In this document: piece by piece, positions 1-12,029 of the stretch | Layout of the letters: each line of letters opens with the position of its first letter | Position numbering within the stretch: position 1 is the first letter of the stretch | Assembly: GCA_000827325.1 (NCBI GenBank) | Contig: KN832883.1 | Location: 146,867-210,866 of the forward strand | Reading direction: 5' to 3' | From: Oidiodendron maius Zn | Lineage: Eukaryota > Ascomycota > Leotiomycetes > Myxotrichaceae | DNA: 64,000 nucleotides | The notes under the pieces: generated by a model | The model's database searches: none | Seen by the model: only the letters and a program-made list of their open reading frames with translations | What the model was told of the DNA's origin: nothing | Position numbers and translations under genes: made by a program

Positions 1-56
1 TAGGAACCATGTATATTAAATACATAGCGTTCAAAATGAGGGTTTTGCTGTAAAAT

Positions 57-1853
57 CTATATGACTTTAAGGCTCTTTATGACTTTTGGCCCTATACTAG
101 CCACAAAAACCACACTAGCTAACATAGATCCCATAATACTGAGAGTTGAAAGTTGAGTCTCTTCGACTATTCTGCCAATCTGTTCGCGTGCTTTGGATTG
201 CAGGCACTCTTTACCCTTTCCAGAAACATTGAAATCACTCCATTCAACTGTTGCTGTGCGAGTCTGATACTCAACAACAGTGCCACACCAGTTGTTTGTA
301 ACCAGTCCATCCGCATTTTTGTACCAACTGTCACAGCTTGGATCGGCGAAGGTGCTCTTTCCTAGCCGCTCTTGGATTTCATTGTTGTAAGAGTTGATGC
401 GTGAGAGTAGGGGAAGGAGGGTGAGATCACCACCATTGGCCCGTGATTTTAATATTGGAGAGATTAGGGTGTTGATGTATCGAGATTGGGCTTCAATCAT
501 TAGGATAATGGAGTTGTGACCTAGGTTTGTGTTGGGCCCGTAGAGCATTCCGAAATTCGGAAGTCCCTCAACTGTCATGCCCAGGTACGCACGAGCTCCA
601 CCTTTCCAGATTTGTTCTATGGGTCGTCCACCAAGTCCAAAAACCTTGATTGGAAACATGAATTCGAGCGTACGAAACCCTGTTGCAAGGATAATCAGGT
701 CAAAATCCTCTTCCTTTCCAGCGCTTTTGATTCCCGTAGGGGATACCTCATCAATGGGGCTCGTTTCAAGCTTAACATTAGCTCGATTCATTGCAGGAAA
801 GTAATCATCAGAGATGATAATCCTCTTGCAGCCAGGCGGGTAATCCGGCGTTAGCCTCCTCCTCAAGTCCTTATCATCTGGGATTTGCCAGTTCATCATA
901 TCAAGGGACATCGTCTTGACCATTTCGTTCATCTGGGAGCCTATATCAACTGTAGCTTCATGGAGGCTCTCCCGAATGTCCATCAGCGAGGCACGGTACC
1001 TCTTCCGGACTGCTGGTACGTATCGGTAGACCTTTCGCATAGCCTCGCTGATCGGTTTATCATTTCGTGGAATGACCCAGTTTGGTGTTCGCTGAAAGAC
1101 CGTTACACTTTGGGCGATGTCAGATATCTCCGGAAGAATCTGAGCTGCTGTTGCTCCATTGCCAATCATGGCAACCTTTTTTCCGCTTAGTTGATAACTC
1201 CAATCCCACCTAGCCGAATGCATGATCTTGCCTTGGAAGGAGTCGAGGCCGCTGATGGTTGGATAATGCGGCACGTTCAGTTGGCCAACTGCGGACACCA
1301 GAAAATCGCTTGTAATTGTGTATGATGCGGCACACTCGGCAGCTTTCCCACCAAGAACACTAAGAGAGGTCTCCCACTTTTTGGTAGACTCATTCCATCT
1401 TGCTTCTTCCACTTCGGTATTGAAGCGGATGTATCGATAGAGACCCCACTTCTGAGCTACCTGGATGAGGTAGGAGAGTATTTCCTCCTGTCCAGGGTAT
1501 TCTCGGGTCCAGTCAGGGTTTTGCTCGAAGGAAAAAGAGTACAAATGGCTCCATACTATGAAGAGTTAGACCTCTGGTTCTCTGGTACCAAAAGAATTGC
1601 AGTGTCTTACTGTCGCAGCAACATCCTGGATATTTATTGTCATTCCAGGTACCTCCAATTTGGGTACCCTTCTCAACAATGATGAAGTCCCGACTGTCAT
1701 TGCGGCGGATCATGTCAATCGCGGTGCACAGTCCTAGTTTTAGGTTCAGTTAAACTGGCACTCGTACATCATGGAGGACATGGAAAACATACCCGACACC
1801 CCAGCACCAATGATTAGGACTGCCGCGTTGTTTTGGCTCGAAAATGTGGTCAT
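57..1853 (-). CDS. Baeyer-Villiger-type flavin monooxygenase (BVMO 1)
   Basis: Exons read on the minus strand are 1853-1793, 1733-1611 and 1555-57, which sum to 560 codons plus stop. The introns are 59 and 55 bp with GT/AG ends. Residues 12-21 hold the FAD-binding GxGxxG (VLIIGAGVSG) right at the N-terminus. The BVMO fingerprint FxGxxxHxxxW appears as FQGKIMHSARW, followed by the NADPH-binding motif MIGNGATAAQ and the late ATGF motif. The last 30 residues contain a hydrophobic stretch that could anchor the protein in a membrane. The family uses NADPH and O2 to insert oxygen into ketones or to hydroxylate; the substrate cannot be inferred. The gene faces away from the GMC oxidoreductase at 2567, so the two may be co-regulated. 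The spliced frame is intact and the model is good. Confidence 0.9.
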
Positions 1854-2566
1854 GATGGCTTGTGTCGTGCAACTGAAGAAAGGGATGAAACAATACAATT
1901 GCTGAAGATGGCGAGGAGAGGTCTCGTGCGAATGCTCCTTAGGCTACCTCGAGATACGGACAATCGTCTCTTATTTCTACCCTCCATCATCATCCCGCAC
2001 AAAGGGGAGTCTAAGGACTCACCACCCGAACGGCATGGGTATCAGAAAGGGCGCGTGTCGCACACTAAACGTCACTCACTCGTGGATGTTCGTCGCGAAT
2101 CGCACATGAGCCGCAAACGAACCGCACGTTGGGCGGGACCACCAGCCGCATATTCCAGAGATCGAGCAAAGATTGTCACGCTCTCAAACGCGGGACGGCT
2201 CGCATGAATGTTGAAGTAATTTAAGAATTAGGTAATGCTGCCCGGTATCGAATCAAATTACCATCTTACCACCAGGATAGCTACCAGAAGGTTGCCCCGC
2301 AATGGCCCGCCAAGTGCGGGGTGCCGAGTGCGAGTCGCACACAAATATCCATTCATGCATTACCTTCCGTCCGTTGATGGCCATTATCAATTGACCAGCT
2401 GCAAGATATTACGTCCAGAAATGTGCGGTTGACAAAAGAGGATTTGAAAGGCATGTATAAGACTAGCAATCCTGCCCGTGTCACGAATCGTCAGCCCCAT
2501 AATAGATGACGCTCTATTTTCTTCTTATATAATACAATCAAAGCGCTGCCAGTGTCGCCTGAAACC
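1854..2566. promoter_or_regulatory. Shared divergent promoter of BVMO 1 and GMC oxidoreductase
   Basis: This 713 bp gap separates two divergent start codons. A TATATAA box lies at 2526-2532, about 35 bp upstream of the GMC start codon. No gene-like reading frame and no clear operator palindrome were recognised. Shared control of the two oxidoreductases is an inference from geometry only. Confidence 0.5.
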
Positions 2567-4665
2567 ATGGTTATCTCTGAAAAGGTGACTGATCATGTGA
2601 GGGAAGTTGATGTTCTTATTGCTGGAGGTATGTGAGCTCTCGACCGCTCAGCTGTCCAACAGAATTGGAGCTGACCGCTGCTGCGTAAGAATAGGTGGCA
2701 CCGCCGGTTGTATTCTCGCTGGTCGACTCGCTCAAGCCGATCCTTCGATGTCTATTCTGGTTGTTGAGGGCGGCAGGAATAATTTTAACGACCCTACGGT
2801 CACTAACCCCGCCGTATTTTTAAGCCATCTCGCACCCGACTCTAAAAGTGCAATCTTCTATCAGGGAAAGAGAAGTGATAAATTAGGTGGTAGGGCGCCG
2901 ATTGTGCCTGCTGGTGGCATCCTTGGCGGCGGGTCTTCGATCAATTTCATGATGTAAGGTTTCTTTTCGCAGTAATATAAATATATACTCATAGCAACAG
3001 GTACACTAGGGCGCAAGGTGTCGATTTTGATAGCTTCAAGACTGATGGCTGGTCACAAAAAGACCTCTTACCCCTACTGAAGAAGGTAGGTACATTTCCC
3101 CACTTCGTTCCCAGCCCACTAACAAGAGCTCAGCTTGAAACATTCCATGGACAAGATCCTTCGATTGACAAATCTCTTCACGGTTATGACGGACCCATCC
3201 ATGTCTCTGATGGAGGGTACAGAGCCACTCGAGCAGAAGACGAGTTCCTCCAGGTTGCTGCATCTCAGAACTACCCCGAAATTGTCGATCTACAGGATTT
3301 GCAGCAGAACAATGGCTTCTCCCGGTGGCAACGATACGTCTCCCCCGACGGAAGTAAGTTCAAGGCATGTGTGCATTTTCTGGTTGAACGACCAGCTAAT
3401 TATATTCAGAGCGTCAGGACACTGCTCACAGATACCTCCATCCGCTCCTACAAGATGGTAAACATCCTAACCTTCATGTTCTCACTCAGACAAAAGTTGA
3501 GCGTGTTCTTTTCGACGACCACAATCGTGCAGTAGGGGTCGTTGTGTTGCCCAATAAAGACCACCAGCCGATGACTGCCCTTTCTGATCAGTCCCGAAAT
3601 TCCATCACTGCCAAGAAGTGTGTTGTCGTTGCTGCAGGAGCCTTGGGGACTCCTCAAATTTTGGAAAGATCTGGCATTGGCAATAGTGAATATCTTACTA
3701 GACTCCAAATTCCTGTCGTTGCGCATGTTCCAGGAGTGGGAGAAAACTATCAAGACCACCATCTCTGTCTTTTGCCTTACAAAACAAACCTAGCCCCCGA
3801 AGAAACCAATGACGCATTGCTGAGTGGTAGGCTAGATTTCAGGAAGGCCATTGAAGAGAAGAATCCCATCCTCGGCTGGAACTCGATCGACATCTCTTCC
3901 AAACTGCGTCCCACTGAGGCCGAAGTTATATCTCTTGGCCCCGAGTTCCAAGCGGCGTGGGAGAAAGATTTTAAGGATGAACCTAGTCGCCCCTTGATGT
4001 TAATGGGCGTCGTTTCTAGCTTCCTCGGCGACCCAAGCCTCGTTGCCGGCGGTCAATATTGCACCATGGGCTGTTATACCGCGTACCCATATTCGCGTGG
4101 CTCCATCCACATTACAGGCAAATCCGTTGATGACGCACCTGATTTTGACACGGGCTTTCTGAATGACAAGAACGATCTCGATCTCAAAGCTCAGATCTGG
4201 GCGTACAAGCGCCAACGCGAGCTGTTTCGCCGTTTGAGCACCTACCGCGGCGAACTCGAGCTTGGTCATCCAAAGTTCCCACCCAATAGTCCGGCAGCTC
4301 TCGTTTCCTTTGAGGGTGGCCGTAATCCCGAGCCTAGCAGCACAGAAGAGCGAATAAAGCTGCTTGATATTGAGTACTCCGCCGCGGACGACAAAGCTAT
4401 TGAGCAATATATCCGCGAGAATGTAAACACCACGTGGCATTCGCTGGGTACATGTGCCATGCGACCCTTTCAGGATAGAGGCGTCGTGGATAAAGACCTG
4501 AACGTCTATGGTGTGCAGGGCTTGAAGCTATGTGATCTTTCTATTATACCAGAAAACGTTGGCGCAAACACGAACAACACAGCCCTGCTTGTGGGCGAGA
4601 AGGCCACAGAAATCATGTTGAGAGAGTTGACGAGCAAGGTGGAAAACGAGGTATACGATGTATGA
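2567..4665 (+). CDS. GMC-family FAD oxidoreductase (alcohol oxidase/dehydrogenase type)
   Basis: Exons are 2567-2627, 2695-2953, 3001-3085, 3134-3353 and 3410-4665, giving 626 residues. The N-terminus holds the FAD motif LIAGGGTAGCILAGRL, then GMC signature 1 (GGGSSINFMMYTRA) and signature 2 (GALGTPQILERSGIG). Near the C-terminus WHSLGTCAM carries the catalytic His, and NTNNTALLVGEKA carries the paired Asn. There is no signal peptide, which suggests a cytosolic or peroxisomal enzyme related to alcohol oxidases and choline dehydrogenases rather than secreted aryl-alcohol oxidases. The family oxidises alcohols to aldehydes. Its substrate is unknown. The start was chosen because it splices directly into the FAD motif and follows a TATA box. 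It is divergent to BVMO 1. Confidence 0.9.
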
Positions 4666-5287
4666 AGAGTATTTCCAAAATTAATACGTTAAGTATAAGA
4701 GCACAATAATAGCAATACGCCTAGAAATTTTACTGCCTATTGAAATAACACACATCTCTGATCTTCAAGTTTCAACTCACAATAGTCGTACAATGAGCCA
4801 CCAGCCCCTACCTTTAGGCTGTCTATCAGCTAAAGCAAAAACCATGCAACTCATCTGATTCCGAATCAATCCGTATTCCAAGTCCAGAACAAACTCCCAT
4901 CCCAAGACGGAAGATCGAACTACGGTAGTTTAGCCTGGGCTCAGAGACGACTCGTTGGACTGGACCCACATTGATCTAGAAATGGAAGAATTGTCTCTGA
5001 TTTCTTCTCTTTCGGGCCTTCTTCCCACCTTGGAAGTCCCACTGGTGCCAATGCGCCGAAAATTTGTCTTTCTTCCGCGTTCCTTGTGTAGGGAAGCGGT
5101 TCTCTCTCTCAGCAACTCATAACTTGACATCACGGAGCCCATATTTCATCACTAGGTGTGGCGGTGCAGCAAACCCTTACCCTGCATAGCGCTGGACTAT
5201 GCAAGTTACGATTGATTTGTCCGTTGAATTATAGACTCATTTCTCCGATGTTACAAGTTTCGGATTTAAGGCAACCTTTGTGGGCAT
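4666..5287. other. Intergenic gap between GMC oxidoreductase and bZIP gene
   Basis: The two flanking genes converge here. I see no supported reading frame, repeat or RNA; it should contain both transcript ends. Confidence 0.4.
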
Positions 5288-6960
5288 TTAACTCGGCAGC
5301 CGAAAGAAACTATCAACGGCCTGAGCCCAAGCTGGGGTAGTTTCGATTGCAAAATCAAGCTGTGACAGGTTCCAAGGATCTTGAGACCGCATAATAAGAT
5401 TCGGAAAAGACGACGAGGTGCCACATATGTCCTCTAACGCAACGGCTTCTTCAGATTCATCAGTAGAGCTAAAAGTCGAGCTAGCCGGCGGATCTAGCGT
5501 CGATACCATGCAGCTTTGGGGAAAGGTGAGGGTTAGAGGCATGGCCGGGGCAGGAATGATATCATTACTGAGGTCAGGGAATGCAGCGAAGAATCGGTGA
5601 TCCATTCGCCAATGTCCGATGTCCTGAAGGTAGTTCATAAAGGCCCCGGAAAATCGAGCTTGACCTGCTAGGTCAACGTTATATGCATCTGCTAAACTGT
5701 AGGGCCAGTGAAAGCTGAAACAATGTGCAAAATAATGCCAAAATGAGTCGCTGAGTATCCTCTTTTCAGACAGGACTAGTCGCTCGCGAAGGCCAGGCCT
5801 ATAATGCGGGAGAAGATATCAGTATTTATTCTGAATCCAAATAATATGCGACGGGCTTCGGGAGTCTTGAGCTTACCAGGCGAAGTAACCCATAACAATC
5901 TCATGCTGAAATCGGCACTGCGCCGGCCTAGCACTCGTTAGCGTTGTGCAGGAGGATGGCCAAGATATAAATTACCGAGGCCTGTACCAAGGCGGCAATT
6001 CCTTGAACGACTTTGCTTTCGCACAGCACTATTGATACGATCAGACATGAGCCATGTATGTTGCCCGAATTTCCCACTACTCACAAGAAGCATGCGGTGG
6101 ACTGTATACAGCATGACCAGCCGGGTGATGTTGCTACATCTGCAAAAAATGAGGTCATCGATGCGATGCAGCGTCTCCCACAGAGGACAGACATATCCAC
6201 GACCTTCAATCGTTTCCCACCCCTGGAGAATCGCTCTTATAATAGAGTCTTGGTTGACTAGCTCGTCTCGGCAAACTTGGTTGCTGGTCAACTGACTCGC
6301 TTTGCTCAGCTCCATATTGCAGAGCTGTGTCGTACTTATACCACCGTTCGCAGCAATGGATTGAACGGGTAGGGTGGAAACGGTGGGCGAGTCTGCCACC
6401 ATGAGCTCAGCAGCAGTTATCCTTGGTAAAGGCTGACCAACATTTGATGGCAATACCTGTTCGGGAGTAGCCAACCCCATCTCATTGGTGGAATTAAGAG
6501 CAGTCGCTCCATTAATGCTAGAATTGCTGTCTGAAGGGTCACAATTGAGACGGTCGGGAGAGATGGCGCTGATTGAGGCATCTGGAGGCGATGAGGTCCA
6601 CGCTCCGGTGCCCACAAAGTCTTGCAAGTTCCACGACTTGGAAATAAGGTCAGGAATGTGCTCGGGCCTCTGAGATGAGGTATCGTGGCTGCGGTTCTCG
6701 CTGCTCGTCTGAGCGTCACCCCTCTCATCAAGCAGGGCTTTAATTGAGGCTTCCAGCTCTGCAATCCGCGACTCGGTCTTGTCTCTGCGTTGTCGGTGTG
6801 ATTGTCTGTCAAGGGCGCGCTTCCTCGCTCGCTGTGCTGCTGTCAGCGTACGCCCTGACGCCCACGGCTTTGAAGGCACAGCCTCTGCCTCTGACCACTG
6901 CCCATCGCCCTGCGACCTGGCATACTCTGTTCGGCGGCTTCTCGTGTTATCCGTTTCCAT
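5288..6960 (-). CDS. bZIP transcription factor with DUF3425 domain
   Basis: Minus-strand exons 6960-6085, 6028-5988, 5927-5877 and 5798-5288 sum to 492 codons plus stop. The basic region and zipper start are recognisable as RARKRALDRQSHRQRRDKTE followed by SRIAELEASIKALL around residues 40-75. This is the unusual fungal bZIP type that is joined to a C-terminal DUF3425 domain. In that domain I read LPPWPAQCRFQHEIVMGY, then WPGLRERLV, and later FHWPYSLADAY. Exons 2 and 3 are only 41 and 51 nt, which is why long reading frames miss the DUF3425 part. The family members are nuclear regulators, several linked to stress or secondary metabolism. The reading frame is open further upstream, but residues before this Met look unlike protein. 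It may regulate the neighbouring oxidoreductase pair (inference). Confidence 0.85.
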
Positions 6961-8248
6961 ACTATGAGATGGCGGCACGATATTGTTGGACGAAAGTCTG
7001 GGGTCGTTTGTCCTATACCATCGCCAGTTCGAAAGTGTAACCAGATTAGCCTTCGCTGGAAACGAAGGTGAGGAGTTTATGGATGGGGCTGGAAACACGT
7101 TGAGGTATGTAGCGCCAAATCCAAATCCCGAGCTTCCCCGCCAGAACGGGGAAATGGGGAGCAATAGGCAACGGCACAAGCGGGGTAAGAGCGTTTGGCC
7201 GGTAATTGGCGTAAATAATGTGACCATTTCGTCTGTACACACCCCTCCATCTTACTGGAAGGCTTGACATTCTAGGTGTCTGTACAGCGGATCTGGCCAG
7301 TGAGAATATCATGTTCTAGACCCTTTCTATAGCTAAGCCTGGGCATTCCACCACAGAGCCCACACTCTGTATTTACTGAAGATGAAGAGGCCAAAGAAAG
7401 GGCCTCGCTGTGACTACATATATGTACATTGTATGTTGATGGTGGAAAGCGTAGAATGGCCAGGGCAGCGGGAAGGAAATGAAGGAATCCGATATTGATG
7501 GACGCCGATAATATACGATATTATATTTAACGTATCTAATTGCTAAATATAATAAAGTCTAAAATGTTAATGTGCATTTAACTGCAGGATGAGTAGTACT
7601 CGCAGCAGGAAAGCCCTTGGGTTCTGGGGAAATAGTGGTAGTACTTAATGGGGTTCAGGATAATGCGAACCCCCTCCCTTACACTTCCAACACACTAGGA
7701 ATCCGTAAATGCGCAGGCCCCAAGGTAAGACTGCATCCGTTCAAGTAGCACACACAAGGCGATTCTCTCCTTCTACGGCAAGTTTACTGGAAACGAGAGA
7801 ATAATAACTAAACCCCTTGTGGATAGTATATCCCGAAATGAGGTACAGATTTAGGGGTCAGATTGGAGAAAAAACAATATGCCATAAGTTACTAAGTTGT
7901 TTCCTCCTAAGAGAACATGAAGGTGTGGAGATAGTCTGGTAGGCTGAATGACCAGCTCGCAGGCATGCTGGTAACTTTATTCCCCAGGAGATATTACAAC
8001 AACGGATGCTGCTTGGGCTGGTTAAGGCAAAGCGTTAAGCACATAAATCTTTTCATTCCTACATGTCTTGGTCGCCACTATTTACTCCATAAAGCCTTCT
8101 ATTCCTCTCAATCAAGCCGCCTGTTTAGCTGTGGAAGACCTTCAGTTAGCTCCGATAGCAGAAGCCCTTATACTAGCTATCCCAGCGTCTACAATGAGCT
8201 TATATCAGTCATGCCGGCAGCTGAAAGTCCAATTCTGCATCGCTTGAT
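6961..8248. other. Intergenic gap between bZIP gene and laccase 1
   Basis: About 1.3 kb. It includes an AT-rich patch near 7500-7570. The flanking genes both run on the minus strand, so its left part should hold the bZIP promoter. No gene, repeat or structured RNA was recognised. Confidence 0.35.
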
Positions 8249-10096
8249 TTAAATACCAGCGTCACCCTGCACAATATCATCCTCAGATACGTACGTATCC
8301 CAAGCTTCGCACGTCGAGTTTAGAACACTGCTGTCCATGAGACTAACAAACTCAGTCTCTCGCTCCAGGATCTGCACAGCCAGACCCTCAGACGTGTGCC
8401 AGGCGATATGACAGTGCATTAGCCAAGCCTATAGAAAGACAATTAGGTTAGCCAGGCCTTTGAATGGAAAGGGAAAAGAGGGTGGAAGAGCTCACGCCTG
8501 GGTTATCAGTATAAAATGCAATAACAACATATCCCGCACCAGGCAACATTACCACATCTCGTCGAGGGGCATTTGTTAGCGTCAAGTTGGAGGTCGTAGA
8601 GTCGTATGTGCCCGTGCCCTGGCCCAGAATCCAGAAGTCGTGACCATGCAGGTGCATTGGGTGCGGCTGAGTGTTGGTTGTCTGAATTACCCAGTAGACC
8701 CAGACGTCGGCGTCCGGCAACTGATACACTTCCTGCGCGCTTCCCCAAGTGTCGTTGCCTTCATAAGCTTGCAACACCGTTGGGTAGTCCCACTGATTAA
8801 CAAAGGAGGCGGTACCCATCTCCCAGAGTACGCCATTACCAGTATTGTCAATGACAACAGAGAAGTCATCCTCTTCGTCCGGCGAGTCCGACGCGGCGAT
8901 AGCTAGGTAGGGAACGAGCAGGCTCATGTCTTCATCATCGCAAGAGTCAGTTGAAGCGTCGGACCAGGCTGTGGAGGTTGGATCGTCAGTTGAAGTACTG
9001 TCGTACCGAATAATACCCTTGATATCGTCCGGGTTATCATTGTCGCTACATGCAGTCTGTGCAATAGCACGCATCCAGTAGTTGTCAGCGGTGGCATTCG
9101 CAGTGATGATGATGTCGTATCGCTGACCCATACTAATTGCAACAATATCCGTGGCATAGGGAACTATTGGCACGAAGTCGGTGGCAATTACCTCCATAGT
9201 GTGGTTATCAACGGTGAACTTGAAGTGTGTGTCTGCCGCTGTATTGATAAGGCGGAGGCGATATCGGGTTCCGGAAACAAAGTCGGTCTCAAAGCGCGAG
9301 CCCACGACAGTACCTGAGCTATTGTACGTGTTGGTACCATTGATCAATCCGTTATCGAGAGTCGGCGGTCCGCTAACAAGCGCCTTAAGTACTTCCTGAT
9401 CAGCGGTCTCATGAGACCAGTCGCTCAGCGTTAGAGTGCCCAAGTCCTCGTCGTAGTTGGCCGTAGCAGGACCGTTGATCTGGATGCCGCCGAAGACGCC
9501 GTCCCATGCCTGCACGTAAAAGTGAGAGTGGTACCACGAGGAGCCGTACTGTGTTGCTTTCCAGGTATAGGTATAAGAGGAGCCAGGGGCGATGGGACAC
9601 TGGGTTACGGAAGGCACGCCGTCCATCTGGTTGGTGTAGTTTTGGCGGATACCGTGGAAGTGGATACCAGTTCCGTTGTTCGCCATGGAGTTGGTCACAT
9701 GGACCACTGCGAGGAGTCAGCAATCTGCTTGAAGTTGGATATGGAGGCACACGGGAGGAAGGGGCAATCGGTCACTCCAGAAAACTTACCAACTGTGTCA
9801 CCCCAATCGGCAATGATCGTGGGGCCAGGGACCGTGCCATTGATAGACAGAACAACCCGCTCAATACCATCTGGGGCAGCCGTCGTGTTAACGATATCGA
9901 ACCAATATTCTCGGACAACACCGGTGTCAGGGCTCTCAGTGTAGTAATTGGTGGATATATCGTAGTCTCCCCAGCAGGTGCGATCGCTTTCAGAGTTCGT
10001 GCATCTCTTGGAGAGGGACGGGCCAGCAGGATTTGGAACTGCTAAGGCGATTGGGGCCAAAGCCAAAGACACTAAAAAATGCCAGAAATTCATCAT
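8249..10096 (-). CDS. Secreted laccase (three-domain multicopper oxidase), laccase 1
   Basis: Exons 10096-9790, 9706-8496 and 8428-8249 on the minus strand give 565 residues. A signal peptide (MMNFWHFLVSLALAPIALA) is followed by a short propeptide with a kexin-type KR site before CTNSES. All four copper clusters are present: HFHGIRQ, WYHSHFYVQ, HPMHLHGHDFW and HCHIAWHTSEGL. The Leu after the last His of the fourth cluster matches high-potential ascomycete laccases. The chain ends in DAGI, a variant of the DSG-type C-terminal plug of ascomycete laccases. It should oxidise phenols outside the cell while reducing O2 to water, for example in lignin, melanin or phenolic detoxification. A second, diverged laccase lies at 22769-25334. 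Some neighbouring genes are also secreted. Confidence 0.93.
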
Positions 10097-11327
10097 GACA
10101 AGAAAGAATGTTCACGTAGAAGGGAGAAATAAAATGGTAGTGACGGAATGAGTAGACTGGATAGTCAGCGAATGATGATGAGAATAGATCTTGGTTTAAA
10201 GAGGCAGGAAAGGCGACTTAAATGGCTCTGCCAACGTCGGCGGGATTGGAATTCAATTGCCATATTCAAGCGGTAGTACGAAATGTACGAGGCCTCGTCA
10301 CCTCTCTGTTACTCTCCTCCTGTGGCGGCTTTGTGATGAGTGTAGATTGAAGATAGCATGAACAATCGTTTCATGGGGAAACGTCACTCGACTGAGGCGT
10401 AGAGACCCTCCTAGGAGTGCTGCAGGTCCGAGCGTGGGGAAGACTGGGAATACTTCGGCAAAGCAGATGCGCCCTAATACGCAAATGGAATAAGATGAGG
10501 CGTTCGGGCTAGTTACCGTAATGTACTGTGAGGAAAGAACTTCTGTTTGTTTATTGAAGAGGGTTGAGGCCATTGCCAAATCATTGTATCGCTCCTTCGA
10601 CTGTCCCATTGTCGATTGACATAGTCCGGCACAGCTGGCGTCCCAGTGGTCAGGCCTAAACTAGTACGATCAAGATCTACTGACTAAATATAGCAACGAA
10701 ATGATAATGTTTTACCACTCAATCACCTTCGTATCTACTAAATTTAGAACCTAAGTCAGGGATCGGCAGAGTAATCATTTTGGGAATGGGAGGTGTACAA
10801 ATGCCGGTTCCAGCTATGAGGTCCTGCAGGAGCCGAGTGGCTTGCATTACTGTGATTACGAAACGTGGAAGAAGGCCGCGCCCGTCCACCTGATATTTTC
10901 GAAACGTGGGAGAAGGCCGCGCACGTCCACCTGATATTTTCGTCTGTTCATGTCCTAGGAAAATATCCTGGCGGAATTCCACATGGTCAAGCCGCAAATC
11001 TCCATAGGAGACAGAAACCGAGGAATCAAGAGACTATTGGCATTGTGCGTCCCATGTGCCGGTTGTGGCTGGCAGGAGCCGCCCCACATCTTGCTGGTAC
11101 GGCCACGAAAGCTTCTGCGGAGCAGTACGAGTAGAAGACGACGCGCGGATACTGACCCTGACGAATGCTGAGCTACGTCACCCATAACGGGCTCAATGCA
11201 AACGTTAGAGCCAGTAATAGAAACACTCTTCGATATATCTTTGCAGCTTCCCCCGCTGTGTCGCATCAACACCAATACTATTCATCAGCCATAACCCGCA
11301 CAGAGTTCAGATTCAACATAGTTTGCC
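10097..11327. other. Divergent gap between laccase 1 and small secreted protein
   Basis: The flanking genes point away from each other, so both promoters lie here. The only structure seen is the 41 bp tandem duplication at 10859-10940. Short open frames on both strands have no recognisable protein character. Confidence 0.4.
10859..10940. repeat. 41-bp tandem duplication
   Basis: Unit 1 is 10859-10899 and unit 2 is 10900-10940, starting CGAAACGTGG and ending CACCTGATATTTT. The copies differ at two positions, so the duplication is recent. It lies between two divergent promoters. Confidence 0.9.
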
Positions 11328-12029
11328 ATGCTTCTTACGATCGTAGCCTCTCTGCTGCTGGCTCTTGGTGCCACAGCTATCCCCCAGGACAAGCGTGCCA
11401 CCGTGAGCGAAGTGAATATCTATGCCTACGGGACAGGTATCTCTGGCCTACCCGTCCTCACTGATTCGAACGGTACTGATACGTTATATCTCTCCTCCTC
11501 TCCTCCCGAAGGACCAATTGCCGAGTATAACTGCTGACTCGCCCAGGAATCGCTTATGTCTCCACCAACGCCCAATCCAACCTCTCCGAGGTCACCTGTA
11601 AGCTGCCCTTCTTGACTCATCTTTAATATATCGCACTCTGAGCCACCGAATAATCGAGCAAGTGGGGCTGACTCGCAACTTCCAGGGACCATCGCTAGTG
11701 GCGGCAGTGTGCCGTGGAATGTGACGACCAACTCCACTAACACATCAACCACCACCACTTCGATGTTCTACATTGTCACGACCGCCAATGCGTTCTCTCC
11801 CGTGGGCTTCGTATCATCCAATGAAACCGCCCCCACTGGCGCCGAGACCGTCGGATTTACAACCTACGGTTCTGACATCATGTTCATCTCCGGCTCGACC
11901 CTGGAGTCACAGTTCTGGGCAATGGAAACTGGTGCTTCTGGTGAATGGGAACTCATGTGGAATGTGAATGGCACGCAGCAGGGCGACAGTGTGCCCGTTA
12001 CACTGAAGACTACCGCGCCGACTGTCTAA
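11328..12029 (+). CDS. Small secreted glycoprotein
   Basis: Exons 11328-11472, 11547-11597 and 11686-12029 sum to 179 codons plus stop. The N-terminus MLLTIVASLLLALGATAIP is a clear signal peptide, followed by a KR dipeptide (QDKR) that could be cut by kexin. The mature part is rich in Thr and Ser, with several N-glycosylation sequons (NVT, NST, NTS, NET). It has no cysteine in the mature part, so it is unlike disulfide-rich effectors. I do not recognise a named domain, but beta-rich secreted proteins of this kind are common in filamentous ascomycetes. The splice model recovers a smooth sequence across both junctions, which supports a real gene. Function unknown; a cell-surface or secreted role is inferred from the signal peptide. 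Confidence 0.75.
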
